64,000 nt of DNA from Opitutaceae bacterium (GTDB lineage: Bacteria > Verrucomicrobiota > Verrucomicrobiia > Opitutales > Opitutaceae), in NCBI GenBank assembly GCA_017994935.1, contig JAGOJU010000004.1, forward strand, positions 61,681-125,680. The letters are read 5' to 3'. The notes beneath the pieces are model-generated. The model saw only the letters and a program-made list of their open reading frames with translations, made no database searches and had not been told where the DNA came from. The translations under genes and the position numbers were made by a program. This document shows, piece by piece, positions 26,234-36,504 of the stretch. The first letter of the stretch is position 1. Each line of letters starts with the position of its first letter.

Positions 26234-29200
26234 ATGACCTTACACCTATTGCGGTCCGGCGCCTTCCGGCTGCGTTTGCTTCCGTCTTGCATTGTCAAGC
26301 TTGCCCTTCTTGCCTTCGTTTCCTGCATCACCGCGTTCGCGGCCGATACCAGGCTGATCAATTTTGATCTTCCACAGGACCTGGCAGAGATTTCGCTGAA
26401 GCGATTTTCCTCACAGGCAAACCGCGAGGTGCTTTTCAGTGCCGGAGTTGTCGATGGCATCCGTACCAATGCCGTCAAGGGTCGGATGACTTCGACCGAG
26501 GCACTCCAGCGTCTTCTCGCCCGCACAGGCCGGGTTGCCGTGGCAGATGAGAGAACGGGGGCGTTTTCCGTCAAGGAGGAAGGGGCAGGACTGGAAAGCA
26601 ATCCGGGGACGGCGAACAATCGCCCCTCTGAATCCGCTTCCCGAGCCACCGGCCCGCAAGCCTCGGCGGGCACAGGCGCGATCACCGGGCGGGTTTACAA
26701 GCCGGCAACCGGTGAATATGTCCGCAATGCCGAAGTCAGTGTTGTGGGCATGGATCTCAGAACCGAGACGGATTCCTCAGGGTTCTACAGGCTCGATGGA
26801 GTTCCAGGAGGCAATGTTGTCGTGGTCGTCAAAGTACTCGGTTATGAGCCGGCGCAGGGGACGGTAAGCGTGGTTCCAGGCCAGCGCGCAACCCGCGATT
26901 TTGACCTGCAGGCGCTGGGATCGGGTGGGAAGGAAGGGGCGGTGCGGCTGGAAGCGTTTGAAGTGACGGCCGAGCGGGAGGGCAACGCCAAGGCACTGCA
27001 GGATCAGAAACGCAGCATGAACATCAGTAATGTCGTCGGATCGGAAGTCTTCGGCGACACGTCCGAAGGGAATGTCGGAGAGTTCTTGAAGTACCTGCCG
27101 GGAGTTGACCTCGACTATGTCCAGGCCGACGCGCGCGGTCCCCGGATGCGCGGTATGGATGCGAGGTATGTGGGATTCACCATGGATGGCATTAAACTGG
27201 CGAGTGCCGATGCCTTTGGTCTCTCAGTAGGCACCAACAACGCCGGCACTGACGACAGTCGCGCGTTCAGTTTCGAATCGGTCTCGTTCAGTTCGGTCGA
27301 TTCAGTCGAGGTTTTCAAGACGCTGAGCGCCGACCTCGATGCTGACTCGCCGGCGGGTGTGATCAACCTGCGATCAAAGCGGGCTTTTGACAGGAAGGGC
27401 CGTCGGATTTTCTGGACGGCGAACCTCACAGGCAACGGGGAGGACTTCTATTGGAAGAAGATGTATGGTCCCTTTGACGGGAAACACCGCCCGATGCGCG
27501 GCGGCGGGATGCTTGAGTATTCTGACCAGTACTTTGGCAACAGGCTTGGAATTGTCGTGAACCTCAATCGTTCCGACTCGTTTGGCGCGAATCGGCGTGT
27601 GGTCATGTCCGGAATCAACCTTCAAACCACCGCGACCGATCTGCGGCCGGCGGTTCCTCGAACGATTGCATTCGTGTACGCTCCCAACCTGCGCATTCGC
27701 ACATCGGAAACGATTACCATCGATTTCAAGGCGTCCTCGAAATTCAATATCGGGCTGGTTTCTACTTTCAGCCAGTTTGAGGGATGGATCGACGGAAACC
27801 AGTTCACTTTCACAACGTCGACCAACAATACCGCAGCCACCGGGCGGAGTTCCGTCCTGGGTGACGATCCCATGCTGGAATTCACGACAACCACAGCTAG
27901 CGGCTCGCAGATAACCATGGCAGGCAGTGCGAACATCAAGTTGACGAATACGCTGACCCTTTCACCGCGTTTCGACTTCAAGCCGACACCCAATCTTTCC
28001 TTCGAGGGGCGCTTCAGTTTTTCCCACGCCAAGAACGATTACGAATCACTCCCCCGTGGTGTCGTGGGTGCCCGAATGGGTGCGCTGACAAGAGCCAATA
28101 GCGGGCTCGTTTTCCGGGGCGAGCGCCCTTCGTCAACATCAGCCCAATGGACAATCACACAGGTGGCTGGCAAGGACTGGGCGAATCTCGACAGCTACGT
28201 GAACCCAAACTTCGTCGCCGAGGCGGATTTGCATCGGAATGAGGTCGTCAGCGGAGAAATATCGGGACGCTGGCAAGTGCGGCGCGGCCCCCTTGATTTT
28301 CTCAAGTTTGGTGTCAAACACCGGTCGGAACAGACCAAGTACAGTGACGCAACCGATTGGTCTGTACAAACGTATGTAGGACCTGCCGGAACGCAAACGC
28401 CGTCGTGGGCAGCTTACGCATCACCGACATTGAACAACATGGGAACGATCGGAGTGAACCTCTTTTCCATCTCTGGCAAGGCGCCGGTCCGTCCTGGCCG
28501 GCAACTTATCGCCCAGCTATTCAAGGATCATCCTGAATATTTTACGCACACAGGAGGTACCGCGGCAAATTACTATACCTCGTTCATTGGCTCTGTGCGG
28601 GACCTTACTGAAGGTGTCGATGCGGCCTATTTGCTGGCAAATGGCCACATTGGAAGGCTGCAGGTTCAGCCCGGGCTCCGGATGGAAGAGACCTCGACGG
28701 AAACCGTCGCGTTCGATCAGCGCCCACGGAGCGAGGTCATCAATGCGGGTTTCACCGTCGATGCCACCGGACGAGCAGACACAATTGATGGATTGAAATA
28801 CCAGTTCGAGTCGCTTCCCAAGCTCAAGCGCAAAGGCAGCTACCGCGATTGGTTTCCCAGTGTGGGGTTCAAGTACGACATCACGGAGAATCTCATTGCA
28901 CAGGCCGGCTTCAGCAAGGCCATTTCCCGGCCGTCACTCTTCAGGCTCAGTGGCCCCGTGACAATCAACGAAGCGACATCGACCATCAACGCGCCCAATC
29001 CCTCGCTGCTGCCTGAACGATCGGACAACTACTCCGTCCGGCTTGCCTACTACTTTCAGAGGGTGGGCACACTGTCGGTGGGAGTCTTTCAGAATACCAT
29101 AGAAAACTTTCGCGGCACCTTCGAATACTCGGACCCCGAGAGCATCGCCGCGCTCGGATTCGATCCGGATGAGTATGCGGGGTACACGGTCAGCACGGAG

Positions 29201-29650
29201 CGAAATATCGAAGGTTCCCGCCGCTTCCGCGGAATGGAGATCGAGTACAGCCAGGCCCTGTCCTTCCTGCCGGGGTTTCTGCGCGGCCTCAACGTCTTCA
29301 CCAACTACACACGCAACTACGCGTCGGAACGCCGCGGCGGATTGGCGCCGCACAACATCAGCGCCGGTGTTTCCTACGGCTATCATCGCTTCAGCGCCAA
29401 TGTCAGGGCCATCTGGATGCCGGATACGCCCTGGACCCAAAACAACTTAACACGTTACCGGGAGGGGAGGACCATGACCGACTGTGGCGCCAGCTTCAAG
29501 GTCAGTGATCGCATCACCCTCTCAGTCGGTGGACGCAACATCTTCAACACCCCCTACCGCCTGATTGATAACTACCCTGAAGGCAAGCAGATCTATTGGC
29601 ACGAAATCTACGGCTCGCTATGGACCTTTTCAATCAAGGGCAGCCTGTAG
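26234..29650 (+). CDS. TonB-dependent receptor with N-terminal signalling (STN) domain
   Basis: This 1138-residue outer-membrane receptor has a signal peptide at about 1-36 and an STN domain at about 41-112 (LINFDLPQDLAEISLKRFSS). A carboxypeptidase-regulatory-like domain (about 150-230), a plug domain (about 240-390, with MRGMDARYVGFTMDGIKL) and a beta-barrel follow. The STN domain is the part that contacts FecR in signalling receptors, which agrees with the sigma and FecR genes directly upstream. The family in Verrucomicrobia and Proteobacteria often imports oligosaccharides, but the ligand is unknown. The last residues are GSL rather than the usual aromatic barrel end. Confidence 0.92.
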   Translation: MTLHLLRSGAFRLRLLPSCIVKLALLAFVSCITAFAADTRLINFDLPQDLAEISLKRFSSQANREVLFSAGVVDGIRTNAVKGRMTSTEALQRLLARTGRVAVADERTGAFSVKEEGAGLESNPGTANNRPSESASRATGPQASAGTGAITGRVYKPATGEYVRNAEVSVVGMDLRTETDSSGFYRLDGVPGGNVVVVVKVLGYEPAQGTVSVVPGQRATRDFDLQALGSGGKEGAVRLEAFEVTAEREGNAKALQDQKRSMNISNVVGSEVFGDTSEGNVGEFLKYLPGVDLDYVQADARGPRMRGMDARYVGFTMDGIKLASADAFGLSVGTNNAGTDDSRAFSFESVSFSSVDSVEVFKTLSADLDADSPAGVINLRSKRAFDRKGRRIFWTANLTGNGEDFYWKKMYGPFDGKHRPMRGGGMLEYSDQYFGNRLGIVVNLNRSDSFGANRRVVMSGINLQTTATDLRPAVPRTIAFVYAPNLRIRTSETITIDFKASSKFNIGLVSTFSQFEGWIDGNQFTFTTSTNNTAATGRSSVLGDDPMLEFTTTTASGSQITMAGSANIKLTNTLTLSPRFDFKPTPNLSFEGRFSFSHAKNDYESLPRGVVGARMGALTRANSGLVFRGERPSSTSAQWTITQVAGKDWANLDSYVNPNFVAEADLHRNEVVSGEISGRWQVRRGPLDFLKFGVKHRSEQTKYSDATDWSVQTYVGPAGTQTPSWAAYASPTLNNMGTIGVNLFSISGKAPVRPGRQLIAQLFKDHPEYFTHTGGTAANYYTSFIGSVRDLTEGVDAAYLLANGHIGRLQVQPGLRMEETSTETVAFDQRPRSEVINAGFTVDATGRADTIDGLKYQFESLPKLKRKGSYRDWFPSVGFKYDITENLIAQAGFSKAISRPSLFRLSGPVTINEATSTINAPNPSLLPERSDNYSVRLAYYFQRVGTLSVGVFQNTIENFRGTFEYSDPESIAALGFDPDEYAGYTVSTERNIEGSRRFRGMEIEYSQALSFLPGFLRGLNVFTNYTRNYASERRGGLAPHNISAGVSYGYHRFSANVRAIWMPDTPWTQNNLTRYREGRTMTDCGASFKVSDRITLSVGGRNIFNTPYRLIDNYPEGKQIYWHEIYGSLWTFSIKGSL

Positions 29651-29930
29651 CGGCAAGGGAGCCTCCCGCGGCTCTTTCACCGGCCCGGCCTGGCTGTTGC
29701 CGTCGAGCGGATAGGGCGTGAGTTTTGAACACCGCCAACGACAACGGCTGAACTAGTTGCTGGGCCTATCATCGTGGTCGGGCGTTGGCCATGTTTCAGC
29801 CACCGTCTGCCCACCGGGCGCCTCGACTGCCCCTCGAGGTTGGATGTTTGTCGGGACCGACCCGACTGGAAAGTTTCACCGGTTGCGATTGCGTGCTTTC
29901 GTCGGCGCGGGGGAGCCGTAGGATGCCCCG

Positions 29931-31766
29931 ATGAAGTCTTCGCGTCGGCGCTTTCTTTCGACTGCGGCTGCGGGTCTCGCTTCGTCTCCATGGATGAGCG
30001 TTGCGGGCCCCAAGAGCGGGCGGGGCTCCGCGACGGCTTCATTGACGTCGGGATCGTCACCGACGCGCGACTACCTTCGGCGGTATCACCGGAACCTCTT
30101 CACCTCCGATACCTGCACCTTTTTCTACAATCCTGAGGTCTATCAATCGGAGGACTTCGTTCTCAAGTCGCGGCAGGGCAGTACGGGAAGGGAGACGATA
30201 CCGGTTGGAGGGCCCTTCAAGGTCACGGCGATCCGCAACTACATCACCACGCTGGCGAGGAGTGGCGTCGATACCTTCCTGATCAATCCGAACGCCTCGC
30301 GGGCCTGGTATCCGAGTCGCCGGGTTCCCGGGATTCTCGATGGCTATCGGCGCGGCGACCGCGAATTTTTTCGCGGGCAAGCCATCTGCGCGGGTGTCAC
30401 GGACCCCGCCGAAGTGGAGGGATTCCTCGATCGGACGGTGGCATTCTACAATTGCTACCTGGATCTCCTGGATGCCGGCGTGGATTGGCTGGCCGAGGCG
30501 GTGAAGGCGACACGGGAGGCGGGCATGGCACCGTGGGCGAGCATTCGCATGAATGATTTTCACGGAGCGAAGAACATCGAAGGCAGCTTCATGAATCACC
30601 CGCTGCTGAAGAACCCGGAGATGCGGCTGCAGCACGGCTCCTATTCGCCGACCATCCGGAACGCCTACTATCGCACGCCGCTCAACTTTGAGAAGGCTGA
30701 GGTGCGTGCTGCGATGATGACGCAGATCGAGGAGGTCGTGAACGACTATGACATCGAGGGACTTGAACTCGACTGGTTGCGGAACCCGAATTGCTGCGAA
30801 CCGAATGCGAGCACCGGCACAATTGAAATCATGAACGACTGGTTTCGGGAGATCAGGCGACTGACGCAGGCGCGGGCAGCGAAGACGGGAAAACCCTTTC
30901 CGCTCGGCATGCGCATCCCGGGGCGGCTGGAAACCATCAGGAGCATCGGCCTGGACATCGTGACGCTATGCCGCGAGGGAACGATCGATTTCGTCGGACC
31001 CTCCGGATTCTGGTGCACGGCGTGGGAGATGCCTGTCGATGACCTGCGCCGTGCGGTCGGCGATGGGGTGGCGATCTATGGAGTGATCGAGGATGGCACG
31101 AACTCGCTTGGATCGCGATCGCCCGATTACAATCTCACCCAGAGACTGCGGTACATCTCGTGCAGCCCGGAGCTTCTCAATGCAAACGCTGCGGGCAAAC
31201 TCGTCCTCGGGGCCGATGGCATCGAATGGTTCAATTTCTTCTGCACGGAGCAGGCGCGTGTCCCCGGCCTGACCTCGGACTACTCGCTCCTCAGGGGCAA
31301 ACAGGATCTCGAGGGGCTGCGTGGCCGGCCGAAGCACTATTCCTTTTCCCTCTGGGCGGATTTTTTCACGCAGTTGCCCTTTGAGATTCCCTGTCAGCTC
31401 CCGATCGTGCTCAATGCCGGATGGCTGCATGCTTTCCGCCTGCCGATGTGCGCCGAACCGAAGGACCGCGATCTCGAACTGGTGGTTCAGGTGATTTTGA
31501 GGGCGGACGAGCGGTTCACGGCGCTTCCCGTGTCGGTCAACGGCTGCTGGCCATCGATCGAATTTGCGCCGAACGACCGCCTGCTTTTCCCCTGCGGATC
31601 GCTGACACACCATCTTCCGGAGAACGCCGGGTATGATTTCACGTTTCCCGTCTCGCTTGTTCGCGACGGATGGAATGAAATTGTCGTCGAAAACGGTGGC
31701 AGCCAGCCTGTGACCATCGTCTGCATCGAACTCGCCGTCCGTCCCCGCATGAGCAAGCCAGCTTGA
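29931..31766 (+). CDS. Secreted TIM-barrel protein, glycoside-hydrolase-like
   Basis: This 611-residue protein has a twin-arginine signal (SSRRRFLSTAAAGLASS). A central barrel-like region contains YDIEGLELDWLRNPNCC, with acidic residues on a strand end as in glycoside-hydrolase barrels, and IDFVGPSGFW. The C-terminal 120 or so residues look like a beta-sandwich. No family can be named with confidence. Lying 280 bp after the TonB receptor and on the same strand, it may act on the imported substrate. The alternative is a non-catalytic sugar-binding protein. Confidence 0.7.
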   Translation: MKSSRRRFLSTAAAGLASSPWMSVAGPKSGRGSATASLTSGSSPTRDYLRRYHRNLFTSDTCTFFYNPEVYQSEDFVLKSRQGSTGRETIPVGGPFKVTAIRNYITTLARSGVDTFLINPNASRAWYPSRRVPGILDGYRRGDREFFRGQAICAGVTDPAEVEGFLDRTVAFYNCYLDLLDAGVDWLAEAVKATREAGMAPWASIRMNDFHGAKNIEGSFMNHPLLKNPEMRLQHGSYSPTIRNAYYRTPLNFEKAEVRAAMMTQIEEVVNDYDIEGLELDWLRNPNCCEPNASTGTIEIMNDWFREIRRLTQARAAKTGKPFPLGMRIPGRLETIRSIGLDIVTLCREGTIDFVGPSGFWCTAWEMPVDDLRRAVGDGVAIYGVIEDGTNSLGSRSPDYNLTQRLRYISCSPELLNANAAGKLVLGADGIEWFNFFCTEQARVPGLTSDYSLLRGKQDLEGLRGRPKHYSFSLWADFFTQLPFEIPCQLPIVLNAGWLHAFRLPMCAEPKDRDLELVVQVILRADERFTALPVSVNGCWPSIEFAPNDRLLFPCGSLTHHLPENAGYDFTFPVSLVRDGWNEIVVENGGSQPVTIVCIELAVRPRMSKPA

Positions 31767-31776
31767 GCCCATCGAG

Positions 31777-32703
31777 ATGAAAACCACGATTCCCGATTCC
31801 CTGAAAGAGGACATGCCGCACACGCTATGGGGCAAGGTGCTGAGCGCGACCCCGGTGGTCATGGCCGTCGTGGCCACGATGCTCGCCGGGCTTTCATCGA
31901 GTGAGATGACGCGGGCGCAGTATTCGCGGTCGCTCGCCGCGCAGCAGCAGTCGAAAGCGGGTGACCAGTGGAATTTTTTCCAGGGCAAGAAACTGCGGGG
32001 CGTCGTGCAGCGCAGCACGGTCGACACAATCGCCGGCACCGGCGAGGTTGGGGGATTTGACGAGGCCCGCCTGAGGCAGGCGCTGGGGGCGAACGCAGGC
32101 ATGCTCGACGGCGCGGAGGGCCAGGCGATGATTGAGGTGCTGAGGGCAAACGGGATGCCCCGTGTGCCTGCGGGCCAGGTGCCACCTGCAGAAATCGCCG
32201 CGGTGCTCAAGGCCGTGGAGCATGCGAGTTCGGACGACGAGATCCAAAAACTGCTTGGACCCGTTGACGACAGCATGCTGGCGCAGGCGGTGAAGGAAGC
32301 GCGGGGCGAGGCGATGGCCCTCGACGAGTTGACGACTCCCATCGGCAGGACGCTCGATACGGTCGAGCGCGAGCTTGCGCGCGTTGCGGCGAAGGGAGAG
32401 ATGAGGAGGGATTTTTCCGTGGCACGGCTTTCGTTTCATGCGCGGCGTTACGACGCGGAAGCGAAGCTCAACCAGCGCATCGCGGAGCTTTACGAACTTC
32501 AGGTGCGCAAGAGCAATATCTCGGCGGAGCGACACCACATCCGCAGCCAGCGCTTCTTTTACGGCATGCTCGCCGCTCAGACGGGGGTGATCGTGGCGAC
32601 GCTGGCCATGGCGGCGAGAAAACGGAACCTTCTCTGGTCCATTGCAGCGGTCGCCGGCGTGATTGCGATCGGATTCGCCGTCTACGTCTATCTGTACGTT
32701 TAG
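31777..32703 (+). CDS. DUF4337-like membrane protein
   Basis: This 308-residue protein has an N-terminal membrane segment (about 24-45, VLSATPVVMAVVATMLAGLS) followed by the DUF4337-like pattern SLAAQQQSKAGDQWNFFQGKKLR. The helical middle contains coiled-coil stretches, and two membrane helices lie near the C-terminus (about 262-308). It starts 10 bp after the TIM-barrel gene stop and is probably co-transcribed with it. The function of the family is unknown. Confidence 0.75.
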   Translation: MKTTIPDSLKEDMPHTLWGKVLSATPVVMAVVATMLAGLSSSEMTRAQYSRSLAAQQQSKAGDQWNFFQGKKLRGVVQRSTVDTIAGTGEVGGFDEARLRQALGANAGMLDGAEGQAMIEVLRANGMPRVPAGQVPPAEIAAVLKAVEHASSDDEIQKLLGPVDDSMLAQAVKEARGEAMALDELTTPIGRTLDTVERELARVAAKGEMRRDFSVARLSFHARRYDAEAKLNQRIAELYELQVRKSNISAERHHIRSQRFFYGMLAAQTGVIVATLAMAARKRNLLWSIAAVAGVIAIGFAVYVYLYV

Positions 32704-32862
32704 GAGACGGCGCTGCCCCGCCTGGGACCGCGGGGAGCACGAAACGTAAACGAGTCGTTACGCTTCGTGGCTTGGCTCGGACGTGCCGGCGGATGCACAT
32801 CGAAGCCTGCGGCCGGTCCTGGTGGACCGGCTGCATCCCAAAACATTCACCTCGGTCTTGTC

Positions 32863-34206
32863 ATGAAAGCTCGTTTGACATTTTTCCTCGCGGCGCTTGC
32901 CGGGTTCGTATCCCTCGCCGCTTCCGCCGTCGGACAGGTTGTTGAGTTCAGGGCGACCATCAATCCGGGTCAGGAAACCTCCACCGTGGTCTCCGGGGCA
33001 AGCGGCACTGCCGTTCTGCTCTACGATGTTGCTGCCAACACCTTCGACCTGTTTGTGACCCTGAACAATTTTACGAATCCCCTCACGGCGTCGCACATCC
33101 ATGAAGGTGCTGCCGGCGTCTCGGGTCCGGTGGTGACCAATTTCGGCGCGGAGGCGGTCTATGTCCGCACCGGCAACACCGTCACGGGCGTCTTCCGGAA
33201 TGTGACCCACGGTGGCAACAAGCTCACGCTCCTGAAGAACGGCGCCTACCTGAACTTCCACACCGCCGCGTACCCAGGAGGAGAAATCCGGGGACAGCTG
33301 ATTGCGCAACCGAAGCGGCTTTCGGCAATCATCACGCCGGGCCAGGAGGTGGCGACGAACCCCATTGTTTCGAACGCCTTTGGCGGTGCGCTGATGAGCT
33401 ATGATCCGGGAACGAACCGGATCCTGCTGCAGGTGACCCTGTTCAATTTCACGAATACGCTGACCGCTTCGCATTTTCACGAGGCTGCGGCCGGTACGAA
33501 TGGGCCGGTCGTCACCAATCTCGGAGGAGCCTCCGCTTACACGGTCGCCGGCGGCTTCATCCAGAAGAATTTCGATGTCACTTATGCGGGGGATCCGATC
33601 AAGCTGCTCACTGCCGGAGCGTACCTGAACTTTCACAGCAATGTCTATGGGGGAGGCGAAATCAGGGGACAGGTCAGGGCGGCGGACGAAGTCCCCTCGT
33701 CCCGGCTGATCAACGCATCATCGCGCGGTTTTGCGGGCACGGGAAGTCAGGTCCTGATCACGGGATTTGCGGTTGTCGGTGACGAGCCCGTCGCGGTGCG
33801 GGTCATCGCCCGCGGGCCGTCGCTGTCCAACTATGGGGTCCAGGGCGTTTTGGCTGATCCGACGATGACGATTCACGGTTCCAGCGGTGTGCTTCTGGCG
33901 GCCAATGACAACCACGCGCTTGCTGCGCCGGGGGCGATTCCCGCGCTGCTGAATTCCAAGGAAGCGGTTGTGGACCTGATCCTGCCACCTGGTGGATACA
34001 CCGCGGTGGTCTCCGGCGTGGGTGGCGCGACCGGTCTTGCGTTGATCGAAATGTTCGAGCAGCGCCTTGGTCCGGAAAACAATCTTGCGATCGCGAGCCT
34101 GCCGCAGGCGGGAATGTCTTCGACGGCTTCGACGTCACGCGGACCGAAAGGCGCGCCGGAAATGTGCATCTCACCCATCGTCGTGGCGGCGATTGGGAAT
34201 CGTTGA
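32863..34206 (+). CDS. Secreted protein with two CHRD domains
   Basis: This 447-residue protein has a signal peptide at residues 1-24 (MKARLTFFLAALAGFVSLAA) and two CHRD domains in tandem. The first carries ASHIHEGAAGVSGPVV and the second ASHFHEAAAGTNGPVV, each followed by a YLNFH...GGEIRGQ motif; they look like an internal duplication. The C-terminal 150 residues form a beta-rich domain (SRLINASSRGFAGTGSQVLI) of a type common in verrucomicrobial secreted proteins. I chose the ATG at 32863 because it begins the signal peptide; the frame extends upstream as far as 32767. The role is unknown. Confidence 0.85.
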   Translation: MKARLTFFLAALAGFVSLAASAVGQVVEFRATINPGQETSTVVSGASGTAVLLYDVAANTFDLFVTLNNFTNPLTASHIHEGAAGVSGPVVTNFGAEAVYVRTGNTVTGVFRNVTHGGNKLTLLKNGAYLNFHTAAYPGGEIRGQLIAQPKRLSAIITPGQEVATNPIVSNAFGGALMSYDPGTNRILLQVTLFNFTNTLTASHFHEAAAGTNGPVVTNLGGASAYTVAGGFIQKNFDVTYAGDPIKLLTAGAYLNFHSNVYGGGEIRGQVRAADEVPSSRLINASSRGFAGTGSQVLITGFAVVGDEPVAVRVIARGPSLSNYGVQGVLADPTMTIHGSSGVLLAANDNHALAAPGAIPALLNSKEAVVDLILPPGGYTAVVSGVGGATGLALIEMFEQRLGPENNLAIASLPQAGMSSTASTSRGPKGAPEMCISPIVVAAIGNR

Positions 34207-34296
34207 TCCTACGCCGGGGCACAGTTTGAGGATTTGTCGGGGGCGTCGCTCAGTCAGGCGTTGCCAGTGCAACTCCAGGTGTTGTGATGCGAACCC

Positions 34297-36081
34297 ATGA
34301 TACCCCATGAGTGTTCCCGCGTGTCCTGGATTCGTGTTTCGTGTCTCCTTGCGCTCGTCGCGGCAGGATTGTCCTCACCCGGTGCGCGAGCGCAGGAGGT
34401 AACGCTGGTTCCGATTGGTTGGAGGGACAAGTCTGATCCTCCTGACCAATTGCCCGTCCACCAGGGCGTGGATCCGGTTGAACTTCCGGAAGGGTTGAAG
34501 GCGTCCGATCAGATCGGTTATGTTCTTTCCAAGGTGATGCTTGACCAGTCTGGCAAGGTTCTCGAGGAGATTCGCCATGCGACGTCCGACGCCTGCCTGG
34601 ATGCGGTGCGACGTGCAGAGAAGAATGCGAAATGGCTGCCTGGGAAGCGGGACCGCAAGCCCGTCGTCACGGCGATAACGTACGCGTACATCTTCAATCC
34701 GGCATCCGCCGGCGCCAATCTGGCTGATGCCACGCCGCGCTTGCTCGAGGTTGACATTGGCTATCTGCCTGTGAAGGCCTTTGCTCTAAATCCACCTGCA
34801 TCGGAATCGAAGGCGCCAGGAACAGGAGGAAAGTCGGGTACGAGGGAGCTTGATGTCCGCAAGAAGTCCCCAGGTTCAACTGCAGCAAGTCCTCCGGAAC
34901 CCGTGGTCGTAAAGGCTGAGATCACGGTGGGTCTGAATGGAAGGATCACCTCTGTCGAAGGGGTGCCTGACGACTATACCCGCGCAGTGAACATCGCAGC
35001 CAAGAACTGGCGCTTTGCCCCCGCGCGCCAGAAGGGAGAGCCCGTCGAAGCCAAGATCTCAGCGGACTTCATCCTGGCCGTCCGTCGAGGCGGTGAAACC
35101 GAAGGCATTGATATTCCGCCAAAGGTTATCATGCAGGTCAAACCCGTGTATCCGCTCGCCATGCGCATCAGTGGCATGCGAGCCGAGGTTGTGCTTGATT
35201 TTGTTGTCGATATCGAAGGTCGCGTGGTTCACGCGGGTGTTGTTCGAAGCAGCAATCCCTTGTTCGATGAAGCTGCGATTGAAGCCGTGCGGAAATGGCG
35301 TTTCCGGCCCGGGATCAAGAATGGGCGACCGGTGAATACGCGGATGCAGGTGCCGATCATGTTCTCAATCGAAGGAGAGCTTGGGGGAGGCTCAGGCCCA
35401 TTCGTCATGAAGAAAAAGGGAGACCTTTCAAAGCTACCTGAAGCCTATCGGTACGATACGCCTCCGGTGCCGGTGAACTATCTTCCACCCGTCTATCCCT
35501 ATCCCTTGCTGCGCGAGGGAGTGAAGGGTCGCGCGGTGGTGGCCTTTATGGTCAATGAGAAGGGGGCGGTCGTTCGTTCGGAACTCCAGGAGGCCAGTTC
35601 ACCGGAGTTTGGCGCGGCTCTGGTCGCAGCTGTCGAGGCTTTTCAGTTCAAGCCTGCGTTGAAGAATGGAGTCCCATGCCCCGCAATGATGTTGTATCAG
35701 GAAGATTTTGAGGGAGATGGCCTGGCTCAATTTGTCGGGGATGAGGGAACGAAACTACTTCGTCAGGAAAAGAAAAAGCCACAGTCGATTCATGGTGCCG
35801 ATGACTTGGACGACAAACTTAGGCCGTCATTCCGGAAGCCACCCCTTTTCCCACTCAACGCGAAATCCGACACCGGCCGGGCAAACGTGGAGTTCATTAT
35901 TGATGAAACGGGGCGCGCACGGCTGCCGAGAATCGTGAGTGCATCCGAGGACGTGTTCGGTTACGCAGCGGTGCAGGCTGCTTCCACATGGAGATTTGAA
36001 CCTCCCAAGGTCGGCGGAAAGCCTGCGGCAGTTCGCGTCCGGGTGCCCTTCAACTTCACTTCTGTCGAAAAGGGGAAATGA
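34297..36081 (+). CDS. Periplasmic protein with five TonB-C-like modules
   Basis: This 594-residue protein has a signal peptide at about residues 1-32 and then five segments resembling the TonB C-terminal domain, at about 65-133, 200-263, 280-358, 395-468 and 513-590. The clearest are VYPLAMRISGMRAEVVLDFV at 284 and VYPYPLLREGVKGRAVVAFM at 399, each followed by a W/F-x-F-x-P strand such as VRKWRFRPGI. The first two modules are weaker. A cytoplasmic membrane anchor of the usual TonB type is missing beyond the signal. It could bind TonB-box-like peptides without transducing energy, or be a scaffold. The start is an ATG; alternatives lie within the signal region. Confidence 0.8.
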   Translation: MIPHECSRVSWIRVSCLLALVAAGLSSPGARAQEVTLVPIGWRDKSDPPDQLPVHQGVDPVELPEGLKASDQIGYVLSKVMLDQSGKVLEEIRHATSDACLDAVRRAEKNAKWLPGKRDRKPVVTAITYAYIFNPASAGANLADATPRLLEVDIGYLPVKAFALNPPASESKAPGTGGKSGTRELDVRKKSPGSTAASPPEPVVVKAEITVGLNGRITSVEGVPDDYTRAVNIAAKNWRFAPARQKGEPVEAKISADFILAVRRGGETEGIDIPPKVIMQVKPVYPLAMRISGMRAEVVLDFVVDIEGRVVHAGVVRSSNPLFDEAAIEAVRKWRFRPGIKNGRPVNTRMQVPIMFSIEGELGGGSGPFVMKKKGDLSKLPEAYRYDTPPVPVNYLPPVYPYPLLREGVKGRAVVAFMVNEKGAVVRSELQEASSPEFGAALVAAVEAFQFKPALKNGVPCPAMMLYQEDFEGDGLAQFVGDEGTKLLRQEKKKPQSIHGADDLDDKLRPSFRKPPLFPLNAKSDTGRANVEFIIDETGRARLPRIVSASEDVFGYAAVQAASTWRFEPPKVGGKPAAVRVRVPFNFTSVEKGK

Positions 36082-36504
36082 TTCCTTCTTGGTATTGGTG
36101 ATCGATCCTCTCCCAGTTATCGAAGGCGCGATTGGCGTCCCTGCATGGAGTTTCATCGACTCTGCGGACTTGCGAATTGGAACGGTAGATCAGTTGAAAA
36201 GGAGGCCAGTCGGGATGGTGCATCCCTGTGGGGAGAGGGCGTTTGGTGCCGTCTTCGCGAAGGCCGTTTGACAAGTTGTGAACGCTTGCTTTGGCTGAGC
36301 GCAATTGGCCTGCCAGATGCCTGCGTCACTTTTCCAACCTCCGATATCGCTTGCGATTCTGTCTGGCAGGATTTCGCGCGCGTCTGACGACAGCAGCGAT
36401 CCTGGGTCGGCTTGTTCTCCTATTGGGGCAGGTGCCGGATGCCACGCGGGTTGGACAAGGTCATTGATGAAGGCGGGGAAAACGTCACCCGCGGCTGAAT
36501 CCGC
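36082..36504. other. Intergenic region before the metal efflux genes
   Basis: These 423 bp separate the TonB-C module protein from the TTG-started Cys/His-rich gene. The plus-strand open frames here have improbable composition and I support no gene. No clear terminator or metal-regulator operator could be recognised, although promoter elements for the efflux operon should lie here. Confidence 0.45.

Noticed and set aside
30966..32342. 458-residue minus-strand frame across the TIM-barrel and DUF4337 genes
   Set aside because: It spans two coding genes on the opposite strand; the Ser/Ala/Arg-rich composition is typical of shadow frames.
36145..36387. 80-residue plus-strand frame before the Cys/His-rich gene
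   Set aside because: Trp/Cys/Arg-rich composition, no start signal, no family resemblance.
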